A DNA stretch of 43,352 nucleotides from positions 1 to 43,352 of the forward strand of contig JAHHRI010000009.1 in assembly GCA_020025875.1 (NCBI GenBank), read 5' to 3'. This document shows, one piece after another, positions 31,923 through 39,785 of this stretch (the stretch's first letter is position 1; each line of letters opens with the position of its first letter). Under the pieces are notes generated by a model. That model did no database searches, was not told the origin of the DNA, and saw only the letters and a list, made by a program, of their open reading frames with translations. Position numbers and translations under genes: made by a program. Source of the stretch: Alphaproteobacteria bacterium. Lineage in GTDB: Bacteria; Pseudomonadota; Alphaproteobacteria; RF32; CAG-239.

Positions 31923-34900
31923 ATGGAAAAGAAAAGTTTGTTTTACGGCATTGTTGCATTTGTTATGATGCTGACTTTAGCCATGTTCACGTCATGTGAC
32001 AAGACATTGGAAGAGTTTAGTCTTGATGTTAAGCCCAGTGGCAATACAACCAACACGGAAGTTAGCATCAGCGTAACTCGTGACAACGAAAACGGTAAAG
32101 TGACTGCCACAAAAAATGTTAACGGCATTCAGCAGGACACCACGGTGATTGTACCTTTAGGCGGTGTTAATTTTGAAATTTCGCCTTTAGACACGATCAA
32201 AGTGAGCAAACCGGAAGTGTTGTCAGTAAACTTTGGCGCCACCGGCAGCAACTCCAGCAACTGGGAAGCAGAAGGTATTACTTATACCAAAACGGTCAAG
32301 ACTTATAGTCATGAAATGACCGGATATTGGAAAAATATAACCATCAGCTACTTAGATGCAGAGATGACTATTTGGGGGAAAAAGGTTGTTTTTCCCGCAG
32401 CAAACGGTAGTGTGTCTTTTGAAGACGGCAGCATCAGCGTCGTTGACGAAGGCATTAAAAACAAAGTCCACTATTATCTTTCCACTTCAAGCTACAAAGT
32501 TGCCTTTATGGGCAGCAGTAGGGCAGAGCGGGGATATGAGCGGCTGGCAATGGATGCAGACGATGTTTTGCAGAGCACCTCAAAAACGGACGAAGGCTAT
32601 GAAACGCTGTCTTCAACCACAGCTAAAAGCTGGATTGAAATCACACGCAACTACAGCCTTTCCGGTCCTGTCGTTTCCAGATACGAAGTGATCTTAAAGA
32701 ATGGTATCAATGCTCCGGCATATGAAATCCGTACGGTAGAAAACTTTGAATTGGAAAAGAAAAACGCCGTTTCTGGCGAAATCGTCCTCAGCGGTACCCA
32801 TACCGAGGGCAACATCAAGGTTACAACACACAGGTTTGACTATACAGTCGGCTGCAATTTGTTTGACAAGGTGTTTACCCCGTTTTGGGAAACTGCCGTT
32901 TTAAAGGTTGACGGGCAAGAATTTGAGATGCCATATCGTGCTTATGAAAACATCACAGACAAGGGATTTAAGTTAACGGAAATGTCGAAAAAAGATAATT
33001 ACGAGCGCCGGCTCTACACCCATACCATCGGTACCACTTTTAACGGAAATTCTGCCGAGGCGGTTGCCGAAGTTGAATTGCACAAAAAAGCGGCGGATGT
33101 GCTGGAAAGCCAAGTGATTATCGAAGACGGGATGGAGTATGTTAACGCAACCACAACTCGGTCATGGATCAAGATCAAAGAGGTCTGGTCTGTCAGCGGA
33201 GAAAAGATCTATACAAAATCGGTTAACCTGACCAACGGCATCAATGCTCCGGCCAAGGTGATAAAGGTTTTGCCAGACTTTACTCTCAATCAGATACCGG
33301 CAGCGCTCGGCAATGAGGTGTTGACAGAAACAGAAACCGTCGGCGACTTTACGGTCAGAACTTATCAGCGCGCTTATACGGTGGGCAACGACAAGTTTAA
33401 CCGTGTCTTTATGTTGTCCTATCAGCGAGCGTTCTACAATCCGCTGGATCACAGTATGCCGTTTGCGGAATATGAAAACGTTTCTGATAACGGCTTTACG
33501 ACCGCCGACATGAATCAGATCACGGAAGACGGCAAAACCTACGATCGCAAGAGCTACACGCACTCAATCAGTGCCGGCTTTAACGGTCATTCGGCGGAAG
33601 CAAAAGCAGAAGCGGAATTGCGGGTTTGCGCTTCAGATATCATGATCAGTCAGGAAATCATTGAAGACGGCATGGACTATGTGGACGACAACACCACCAG
33701 ATCTTGGATAAAAATCCGAGAAATCTGGACCGTGTCCGGTGAAAAGACTTATGTAAAATCGGTTGATTTGACAAACGGCATTGCTGTTCCTGCCAAAATA
33801 ACCAAGATTTTGCCGAGTTTTGCACTGGCTTCCGCAAGCCCGTCTCTGGCAAACGAAAGCTTGCTTAAGACCGAAACCGTCGGCGACTTTACGGTAAAAA
33901 CTTATCAGCGCAACTATACGGTTGCCAACGACAAGTTCAACCGTGTCTTTACCCTCGGTTACCAACGGGCTGTTTACAATCCGCTGCAGCATCATATGCC
34001 CAATGCGGACTATGAAAACATCTCGGATAACGGTTTTAAAACGGCAGATCTTCCGCAAACGGTCAGCGGCGGCAAGACATATCACCGCAAGAGCTATGCG
34101 CACACCATGAGCGCAAGTTTTAACGGTCACCATGTCAGCGCTGTCGGCGAAGCCGAATTGTGGGTGGAAATCAATGACGAACTGCAAGAGTGTATCATCT
34201 TGTCGGAAGGCAAAGACTACATCGATGCTTCGACAACCATGAGTTGGATTAAGATTAGAGAAATTTGGTCTGTATCGGGCGAAAAGGTCTATACCAAAAA
34301 GGTGAACCTGAAAAACTCGATTACGGCATCAAGTAAGATGATTCAAATTTTGAAAAACTTTAATCTGATTGGTGCGGCCCCATCGATAAGCGGTGAAAAA
34401 CTGACGGAAACAACAACTGTCGGCGACTTTAAGGTGATGACCTATCAACGCCTTTATACGGTTGCCAACGACAAGTTTAACCGAGAGTTTACATTGTCTT
34501 ATCAAAAGGCTGTTTATTCTCCGTTGACCCATAATATGCCCCATGCCGAATATGAAAATCTGGCCGATAACGGATTTAAGCTGAGCGATATGAGCCAGCT
34601 GACCGAAAACGGCAAGATCTATGATCGTAAGAACTATACGCACACCATGAGTGCCATGTTCAACGGTTATCCGGCAACGGCGGCAAGCGAAGCGGAATTG
34701 CGTGTTTTTGTCAAAGAAGACCGTGATACGCCCAGCTGGTTGGGAGCTCCCAAGTCTGCAAAGTATACACGTGTTCAACAACGGGTTGGTGACAAATTTA
34801 TGGACATGATCGTTTTTGTTTACGAAAACGGCGTGGTCTTGGCACCTAACGGTCAGGTGGATTTGAAATTGTGTTATGCTTTTGATGAATCTGTGGCAAC

Positions 34901-35192
34901 CCAAAACGGCGCTGAAACCTGTATCAAAGGTGCATACAGCGGTGTGTTTGGTAATGCCAAATGGCAGCCTGCGAAAATCACTATCGTAAGCGGCCGATGG
35001 ATTTATGCCGGCAAAAATCCGGCATGGGATCATACCGTTATGGAAACGAATGCTGTTATTTTGGGAATTGGTGTGGACGTAACACCGATCCCAAGTGCGC
35101 AAAGCTATAAAGTTGAAGGCAATCAGATTACGATCTCTTATGCCAAAAACAATAATAGTAAAACAGCCAATACTTCTCTTTCTTTGAAGTGA
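31923..35192 (+). CDS. Repeat lipoprotein, four ~180-aa units (long paralogue)
   Basis: 1089 aa. Signal sequence with lipobox-like FTSC (Cys25) followed by DKTLEEF. The N-terminal domain to residue 236 parallels the 732-aa paralogue (GxxNTxVxIxVxRDxxNGxxxAT, then GYETLxSTTAKSW). Four units begin at Trp237, 415, 595 and 775, spaced 178, 180 and 180 residues, each with SWI(K/E)I, VSGEK-Y-K, TYQR-YTVANDKFNR, MP-A-YEN and FNG…AEAEL. The 156-aa C-terminal domain starts at Arg934 and includes long stretches identical to the short paralogue (for example GVDVTPIPSAQ). It differs from it mainly by repeat number, suggesting expansion or loss of units by recombination. Codon use is closer to host genes (GGC, GCC, GTC). 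No Shine-Dalgarno. Probably a long, rod-like surface protein. Confidence 0.87.
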   Translation: MEKKSLFYGIVAFVMMLTLAMFTSCDKTLEEFSLDVKPSGNTTNTEVSISVTRDNENGKVTATKNVNGIQQDTTVIVPLGGVNFEISPLDTIKVSKPEVLSVNFGATGSNSSNWEAEGITYTKTVKTYSHEMTGYWKNITISYLDAEMTIWGKKVVFPAANGSVSFEDGSISVVDEGIKNKVHYYLSTSSYKVAFMGSSRAERGYERLAMDADDVLQSTSKTDEGYETLSSTTAKSWIEITRNYSLSGPVVSRYEVILKNGINAPAYEIRTVENFELEKKNAVSGEIVLSGTHTEGNIKVTTHRFDYTVGCNLFDKVFTPFWETAVLKVDGQEFEMPYRAYENITDKGFKLTEMSKKDNYERRLYTHTIGTTFNGNSAEAVAEVELHKKAADVLESQVIIEDGMEYVNATTTRSWIKIKEVWSVSGEKIYTKSVNLTNGINAPAKVIKVLPDFTLNQIPAALGNEVLTETETVGDFTVRTYQRAYTVGNDKFNRVFMLSYQRAFYNPLDHSMPFAEYENVSDNGFTTADMNQITEDGKTYDRKSYTHSISAGFNGHSAEAKAEAELRVCASDIMISQEIIEDGMDYVDDNTTRSWIKIREIWTVSGEKTYVKSVDLTNGIAVPAKITKILPSFALASASPSLANESLLKTETVGDFTVKTYQRNYTVANDKFNRVFTLGYQRAVYNPLQHHMPNADYENISDNGFKTADLPQTVSGGKTYHRKSYAHTMSASFNGHHVSAVGEAELWVEINDELQECIILSEGKDYIDASTTMSWIKIREIWSVSGEKVYTKKVNLKNSITASSKMIQILKNFNLIGAAPSISGEKLTETTTVGDFKVMTYQRLYTVANDKFNREFTLSYQKAVYSPLTHNMPHAEYENLADNGFKLSDMSQLTENGKIYDRKNYTHTMSAMFNGYPATAASEAELRVFVKEDRDTPSWLGAPKSAKYTRVQQRVGDKFMDMIVFVYENGVVLAPNGQVDLKLCYAFDESVATQNGAETCIKGAYSGVFGNAKWQPAKITIVSGRWIYAGKNPAWDHTVMETNAVILGIGVDVTPIPSAQSYKVEGNQITISYAKNNNSKTANTSLSLK
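32631..34721 (+). repeat. Four tandem ~540-bp coding repeats
   Basis: Units start at about 32631, 33165, 33705 and 34245. Units 2-4 are the most alike; unit 1 is more diverged and unit 4 is shorter because the C-terminal domain follows. The conserved blocks read TVGDFxVxTYQRxYTVxNDKFNRxF in three of them. Two matching units occur in the short paralogue at 28930-29940. Confidence 0.88.
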
Positions 35193-35305
35193 TGATTATT
35201 TTTGTGAAAGAAGAGAAAAAGTCTGCAGCTCTCTTGTTAAGTTTCTTTTTGCGGAGCAAGAAGAAATATGTATGAAAAATCCTTTTTAAACATTTACAAT
35301 TTATC

Positions 35306-35337
35306 CCCTCGGAACATCAAGTTCCGAGGGTTTTTTT
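35306..35337 (+). terminator. Strong intrinsic terminator of the long lipoprotein gene
   Basis: A 10-bp perfect stem CCCTCGGAAC / GTTCCGAGGG, 5-nt loop, seven Ts. Confidence 0.93.
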
Positions 35338-35379
35338 ATGATTAAAGCAAAAAACTCTTAAGAAGAGAAAAAATAATAC

Positions 35380-35408
35380 TTGCCAAAGTTCTTTTTTTTG
35401 TCTATATT
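35380..35408 (+). promoter_or_regulatory. Promoter of the 95-aa gene
   Basis: TTGCCA (35380-35385), 17 bp including a T8 run, TATATT (35403-35408) with C before the -10. Confidence 0.6.
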
Positions 35409-35455
35409 GAAAGAACAGTCAATTTTTATGTTTAATTTAATATATTAGTTTCAAA

Positions 35456-35743
35456 ATGAAAGAAGAAAGTTTGAAAGCTCAACTTAAGTCTGCTAATGAA
35501 AAAGAACTTGCAGATCTCATTATGGGGGTAAGCGAACAAGTCAGACATGGACGTTATCGAAAGGTGGAAGTGCAGCGCGATGTTGTTACAATCCTCGCAC
35601 AAAAACGTCCTCGTGTCAATTCGTACACCCGAAGTGCCTACCAGTCGTTTGTTTACAACGTTGGCAGCGCGGCTTCCAAAAATCAGGAAGTTATGAGAAA
35701 GTTACGCTCCTTTGCCAAGGAGTATAACCTTAAGTGGAATTAA
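35456..35743 (+). CDS. Small basic protein, unrecognised
   Basis: 95 aa, Lys/Arg-rich, helical, no signal peptide or membrane segment. The N-terminus (MKEESLKAQLKSANEKELADLIMGVSEQVRHGRYRKVEVQRDVVTILAQKRPR) and C-terminus (MRKLRSFAKEYNLKWN) suggest a small nucleic-acid-binding or structural protein, but no family is recognised. It has its own promoter and an A/T-rich leader without a Shine-Dalgarno, as do the other genes of this region. It precedes the 258-aa gene by 72 bp and may share its transcript. Confidence 0.7.
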   Translation: MKEESLKAQLKSANEKELADLIMGVSEQVRHGRYRKVEVQRDVVTILAQKRPRVNSYTRSAYQSFVYNVGSAASKNQEVMRKLRSFAKEYNLKWN

Positions 35744-35815
35744 CAAAAAGTTTTACCGGCAGCAAAAAAATTCAGCGGAATTTTCTTTGCTGCTAACAAA
35801 AAAAAACAATAGCTT

Positions 35816-36592
35816 ATGGTAAATAAAAAAAGAAAGCTTTCTATGGAGGAGCAAGAGTTCCTCCGTGCCGAATGGCGCAAAAAACATCCTCAAGAAGCGG
35901 CTCGTCGAGATGCTAAAAGAAAACTCGCCGAATCTGAAAAAATAAGCCTTCAACAGGAAAAAGAGGATTTTGAAGAAGAAAACCTTATTTTTTCAGAGTA
36001 TTCCAAGGAAGAAATCTCGATCGAAGAATATCGAAAGAAGATTCACAACCTGTGGGAATATATCCACAACAAACGCGAACAATATGTTAAGGATCGCGTT
36101 TTGGAAAACACCCTTCTTTCCGAAGAACAAAAGCGCGATTTTCGTTATTTTGTCATCAAAAATTACGATGTTGACAATCAGACTCTGGCTGCCGTGACGG
36201 CTGCATTGTTGGTTGAAGGATTGCGTTATCCCGACAAGGAGCTCAACGCTTTCAGTTTCAATTTCCTCAGAGAAAGGGAAAGCGCTACCGACAGCATCTC
36301 TTGGTCGTTCTGGATATGTGTCTGGGATCAAGACTTTGTGCCGTTGGATGCGGTTCGCCTTATGCTTGAGGTCGACGACGGGCGTTTCTATCCGCTTGCA
36401 CGTTTTCGCGACTTTGTTAATGTCATTGCCGCTAAAATGGTGCGACATCTTGAACAAGAGTATCGCCGATTGGAATGGTCATACTCGATCCAAGACCCTG
36501 CGGTGCGCTCGCGCGAAACCGGACGAAAAAGTCGCCGGATATTTTATTTCCAAGCACTGCTCGGTGCATACAAGATAGAATATCCTCGTTAG
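35816..36592 (+). CDS. Unrecognised protein with charged coiled-coil N-terminus
   Basis: 258 aa. Residues ~1-90 are highly charged (Lys/Glu/Arg) and likely helical or coiled-coil. Residues ~100-250 look like a compact globular alpha-helical domain with aromatic-rich SISWSFWICVWDQDFVPLDAVRLML and a basic C-terminus. Cytoplasmic by composition. Start ATG follows an A-rich stretch (AAAAAAAACAATAGCTT), no Shine-Dalgarno. A strong terminator follows 3 bp after the stop. I cannot name a function. Confidence 0.75.
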   Translation: MVNKKRKLSMEEQEFLRAEWRKKHPQEAARRDAKRKLAESEKISLQQEKEDFEEENLIFSEYSKEEISIEEYRKKIHNLWEYIHNKREQYVKDRVLENTLLSEEQKRDFRYFVIKNYDVDNQTLAAVTAALLVEGLRYPDKELNAFSFNFLRERESATDSISWSFWICVWDQDFVPLDAVRLMLEVDDGRFYPLARFRDFVNVIAAKMVRHLEQEYRRLEWSYSIQDPAVRSRETGRKSRRIFYFQALLGAYKIEYPR

Positions 36593-36594
36593 TA

Positions 36595-36628
36595 AAAAAG
36601 AACGTCTCTTTTGAGACGTTCTTTTTTT
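36595..36628 (+). terminator. Intrinsic terminator after the 258-aa gene
   Basis: Stem AAAAAGAACGTCTC / GAGACGTTCTTTTT with a TTTT loop and continuing Ts; the A/T-flanked stem would also work on the minus strand. Confidence 0.92.
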
Positions 36629-36845
36629 ATGCGCACCGATTTTATGCGCACCGAAAACCATGCCGGAGATGCGCGGTTTAGGCTCGGCATGACCTAATCT
36701 CTATGGCTTGATCTTGAAAAAACAGCAACTCAAGGCAGACTGTTTGGGGAGAAAGTGAGTGTCCGCAACGATTTTAAAGAGTTTGTGTTTTTTGTGTTCG
36801 GCGTATCAAAACGGCGGAAAATAATAAAGCAATAATCTGTTTTTT
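36626..36845. other. Intergenic segment with a 15-bp tandem duplication and hairpin
   Basis: TTATGCGCACCGA occurs twice 15 bp apart (about 36627 and 36642). It is followed by an inverted repeat ATGCCG (36660-36665) / CGGCAT (36685-36690). No credible ORF lies in the rest of the gap up to the next promoter. Confidence 0.45.
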
Positions 36846-36849
36846 TTGC

Positions 36850-36878
36850 TTGAATTAGACAAAATATGGTGCTATGGT
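36850..36878 (+). promoter_or_regulatory. Promoter of the 174-aa gene
   Basis: TTGAAT (36850-36855), 17 bp, TATGGT (36873-36878), with TGC before the -10, as before the two lipoprotein genes. Confidence 0.55.
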
Positions 36879-36919
36879 AAATTCATGTAAATGATTATTA
36901 ACATATAATTCTTGAATTT

Positions 36920-37444
36920 ATGATCTATAAAAAAATTAAAGAGCTCTATCGGTCAGGAAACATATCTGCCGCTAAGGCTGCCTTGGTTGAAGCGCTGAAA
37001 AGCAATACTTTGACCGCGATCGAAAAGAAATCGGTGATTCGTTTAAAGTCCGAGCCGCTGCTTGAGGTCTACCTTGCCTTTATGCTACCGGAGCCAAAAG
37101 AGTGGGAAGTGATGGAAATTATCCGCACCGGCAATCTCAAAATCATAGACAGATTGGAGGTGCCCGAGTTTTCCGTTGCCGTGCAGCAAGAACTGCTGAA
37201 GTTGAATGATGTGGGCATTTTTTGTCGACACTTCAAACGATATCCGAAAATCAAATTTTGCGATCAGGTCGATGTATTCATCATCAATTCCGGCAATCGC
37301 GAATTTGCTATGGCGTATCTCTCTGCCAACTGTTTGGATAGTGAGGTTGAGGAGATATTGCTGGACAGCAACGATCTGGACCTTATCCGCAGCTATTTCA
37401 GCAAGTATGAAGAATACATACAGCTGAGCAGTGGTGAGCTCTAA
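36920..37444 (+). CDS. Helical-repeat protein, unrecognised
   Basis: 174 aa, predicted almost wholly alpha-helical, with short repeated helix pairs (LLEVYLAFMLPEPKEWEVMEIIRTGNLKIID; FAMAYLSANCLDSEVEEILLDSNDLDLIRSYF) that suggest a HEAT- or TPR-like solenoid and thus a protein-binding role. No signal peptide. The start is ATG 36920 after an A/T-rich leader without Shine-Dalgarno. Own promoter and terminator, so a single-gene unit. It is the last gene of the accessory region before convergent yihY. Confidence 0.72.
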   Translation: MIYKKIKELYRSGNISAAKAALVEALKSNTLTAIEKKSVIRLKSEPLLEVYLAFMLPEPKEWEVMEIIRTGNLKIIDRLEVPEFSVAVQQELLKLNDVGIFCRHFKRYPKIKFCDQVDVFIINSGNREFAMAYLSANCLDSEVEEILLDSNDLDLIRSYFSKYEEYIQLSSGEL

Positions 37445-37473
37445 AGCAAATAAACAGAAGTTAACTTTAAAAC

Positions 37474-37501
37474 AAAACCCCCGCCTAATAAGCGGGGTTT
37501 T
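37474..37501. terminator. Bidirectional terminator between the 174-aa gene and yihY
   Basis: AAAACCCCCGC (37474-37484) pairs with GCGGGGTTTT (37492-37501), giving T tails on both strands between convergent genes. Confidence 0.88.
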
Positions 37502-37547
37502 GCTGTTTAATGACAGGGGAAAGCTTAAATAGGGGCGTCGGTAAAGA

Positions 37548-38435
37548 CTAGCGGCGACCGGATTTTCCGGCAATAATCGCCTTTTTGATTTCCCTGCCGT
37601 TGAATTGTTTAAACTCGTCTAAAGCCGCCGTAACAACCGCGCCGAAAATGACGACCGCCCAAGACAGATACATCCAGATTAAAAAGACAGGGAGCACCGC
37701 CATGGCGCCGTAAAGCGTTTTGTAGGTGGCATTGTTTAAAACCGCCAATGCAAACCCCTGCCGCAAAAACCAAAACAAAATCATGGCCACTGCCGCACCG
37801 ACAAACGCGCTGCCAACCTGCACCTTTTTGTTTGGTACCAGCACATAGACCAGCATCAGGCTTAAGATGGTCATCAGCGGCGGAATCAGATAGCTGAAGA
37901 AAAAGCGTCCGGTTTCGCCGTCTGCCACCATTATTTTTTGTAAGGTATAGAGGTAGCCTCGCATCGAGAACGCCGTGCCCAACAGCAACGGTCCGAGCGT
38001 AATGACTGTCCAATAGAGGGTGATTTTTGTGGTAACATGGCGCGGCTGCGTCACTTTAAAGATAAAGTTGAAGCTGTTTTCGATTGTCGACAGCAACAAA
38101 ATGGCGGTAACTGCCAAACCGATGACGCCGATTGTGGTCAGCTGACCGGAGTTTTTGACGATGGTGGCAAAATATTGACTGACCTCTTGCTCAAATTCCG
38201 GTGTCATGTTGCGGAACAAAAACTCCTCCATTTGGCAGCGGATAGATTCAAATACCGGAAAAGCCGAAAAAATTGCCAATCCGATAGCAAACAACGGCAC
38301 CAAAGCAATTAACGAGGTATAGGCCAACGATGAGGCAACCCGAAAAATAGAATCGTTTTGTGCGCGCTGGGCAAGAAAAAACAAAAAGTTCGTCACCGGT
38401 TTTAGCATTTCTGCCGTCTTTGTTTTCCAATCCAT
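37548..38435 (-). CDS. YihY/BrkB-family inner-membrane protein
   Basis: 295 aa with about six membrane helices. The family signature is visible: the N-terminal RVASSLAYTSLIALVPLFAIGLAIFS, the central ENSFNFIFKV segment, and the C-terminal YGAMAVLPVFLIWMYLSWAVVIFGAVVTAAL. Older annotation calls these ribonuclease BN by mistake; the family's transport role is not settled. Transcribed divergently from fabI with 118 bp between. Confidence 0.9.
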   Translation of the reverse strand: MDWKTKTAEMLKPVTNFLFFLAQRAQNDSIFRVASSLAYTSLIALVPLFAIGLAIFSAFPVFESIRCQMEEFLFRNMTPEFEQEVSQYFATIVKNSGQLTTIGVIGLAVTAILLLSTIENSFNFIFKVTQPRHVTTKITLYWTVITLGPLLLGTAFSMRGYLYTLQKIMVADGETGRFFFSYLIPPLMTILSLMLVYVLVPNKKVQVGSAFVGAAVAMILFWFLRQGFALAVLNNATYKTLYGAMAVLPVFLIWMYLSWAVVIFGAVVTAALDEFKQFNGREIKKAIIAGKSGRR

Positions 38436-38553
38436 AAATTTCCCTTTATTCTAAAAAAAAATGTGTTTACAAATCAGGTTAAATCTTATAAAAAGCTCTA
38501 AAACTGTTTTTTAGTATATAAAATTTTAAAAATTTGCAAAGGAAAAAATATAA

Positions 38554-39384
38554 ATGACGACTAATCAACTGTTAATGAGCGGAAAAAAAGGCTTGGTTAT
38601 GGGGTTGGCCAATGACAAGTCTATTGCTTGGGGCATTTGTCAGGCGTTGAATGCACAAGGGGCTCAGCTTGCAATTTCTTATCAAAACGAAGTTTTGGAA
38701 AAAAGAGTTGCGCCGTTGGCGGCCCAACTTGACAACGAACCGTTGCTGATTAAATGTGATGTTTCGGATTCCGCGAGTGTGGAAGCTTGTTTCAAAGAAT
38801 TGGGAGAAAAATGGGGAAAAATTGATTTTGTGGTTCACGCCATCGCTTTTTCAGACAAAAACGAACTGAAAGGTCGCACTATCGATACGACTTTAGCCAA
38901 TTTTACCAACACCATGCACATCTCTTGCTATTCGTTTATAGAAACTTGTCGTTGTGCGTCCCCGATTATGAACAAAGACGGTTCAATTTTGACCTTGTCT
39001 TACCTCGGTGCCGAAAGAGTGCTGCCCAATTACAACATTATGGGTGTTGCCAAAGCGGCTTTGGAAGCCGCCGTTCGCTTTGCCGCGGTTGATATGGGCA
39101 AACAAAATGTGCGTGTGAATGCCATTTCGGCAGGCCCGATCAAAACGCTTGCCGCATCGGGTATCGGCGATTTTCGCAAAATTTTGCATTGGAACGAACT
39201 GAATGCCCCCTTGCGTCGCAATGTCACACAGGACGAAGTGGGCAATATGGCGCTGGCATTGTTGTCGCCGCTCGGTACCGCAGTAACGGGCGAAGTGCTG
39301 CACGTTGACGCCGGTTACCACATTGTCGGTATGATCAATCTGGACAATGCCAAAGAATGCGGAAAAATGCTGGTTGAAGAATAA
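38554..39384 (+). CDS. fabI: Enoyl-[acyl-carrier-protein] reductase (NADH)
   Basis: 276 aa. It catalyses the last reduction of each fatty-acid elongation cycle. It is a short-chain-dehydrogenase fold with the FabI variant nucleotide motif GLANDKSIAWGI (17-28), the DVSD adenine pocket, and the active-site Tyr150 and Tyr160 with Lys167 (YNIMGVAK, Tyr-six-Lys spacing as in E. coli FabI). The C-terminal TGEVLHVDAGYHIVGM is typical. AAAGGAAAAA precedes the ATG. Terminated by the hairpin at 39427. Confidence 0.96.
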   Translation: MTTNQLLMSGKKGLVMGLANDKSIAWGICQALNAQGAQLAISYQNEVLEKRVAPLAAQLDNEPLLIKCDVSDSASVEACFKELGEKWGKIDFVVHAIAFSDKNELKGRTIDTTLANFTNTMHISCYSFIETCRCASPIMNKDGSILTLSYLGAERVLPNYNIMGVAKAALEAAVRFAAVDMGKQNVRVNAISAGPIKTLAASGIGDFRKILHWNELNAPLRRNVTQDEVGNMALALLSPLGTAVTGEVLHVDAGYHIVGMINLDNAKECGKMLVEE

Positions 39385-39426
39385 TAAAATACGCTTGTAT
39401 TTTAAAACTGATAAACTTATAGTAAG

Positions 39427-39459
39427 AGCCGTTGAATGTTGCAGCGTTCAACGGCTTTT
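39427..39459 (+). terminator. Intrinsic terminator of fabI
   Basis: A 10-bp stem AGCCGTTGAA / TTCAACGGCT with a 10-nt loop and a short T run. It sits 28 bp before gatC, so gatCAB either has its promoter inside this gap or depends on readthrough. Confidence 0.82.
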
Positions 39460-39483
39460 CGCTTGATAATACGGGAGAAAACA

Positions 39484-39771
39484 ATGGCAATAGACACAAA
39501 GACCGTCAATCGGGTAGCGTTTTTGGCGCGCCTGAAGATTGATGAGGACAAAATTGAGGCAACCGAACGGGAATTTAACAAAATCCTGAACTGGGTGGAA
39601 CAGCTGAACGAAGTCAATACCGATGATGTCGAACCTTTGTCGGCAATCAACGAAACAGATCTGATCTGTCGCGAAGATGAAATAACCGAAGGCTCTCAGG
39701 CAGAAAAGATTTTGGCAAACGCGCCGATGTCCGAATATGGCTATTTCGTGGTGCCTAAAGTGGTGGAATAA
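39484..39771 (+). CDS. gatC: Asp/Glu-tRNA amidotransferase subunit C
   Basis: 95 aa from the ATG at 39484 with GGGAGAA upstream (open frame extends back through the terminator, so earlier starts are unlikely). The family pattern is clear: VNRVAFLARLKIDEDKIEATEREFNKILNWVEQLNEVNTDDVEPLSAI and the C-terminal YFVVPKVVE. GatC wraps and stabilises GatA in the GatCAB complex that converts Glu-tRNA-Gln (and Asp-tRNA-Asn) to the amidated forms. First gene of gatCAB. Confidence 0.95.
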   Translation: MAIDTKTVNRVAFLARLKIDEDKIEATEREFNKILNWVEQLNEVNTDDVEPLSAINETDLICREDEITEGSQAEKILANAPMSEYGYFVVPKVVE

Positions 39772-39785
39772 AAGGAGCAGAAAAG

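Noticed and set aside
28021..37444. Integrative element with attachment sites
   Set aside because: No integrase, transposase, flanking tRNA or boundary direct repeats were found, so only the gene content and leader style suggest acquisition.
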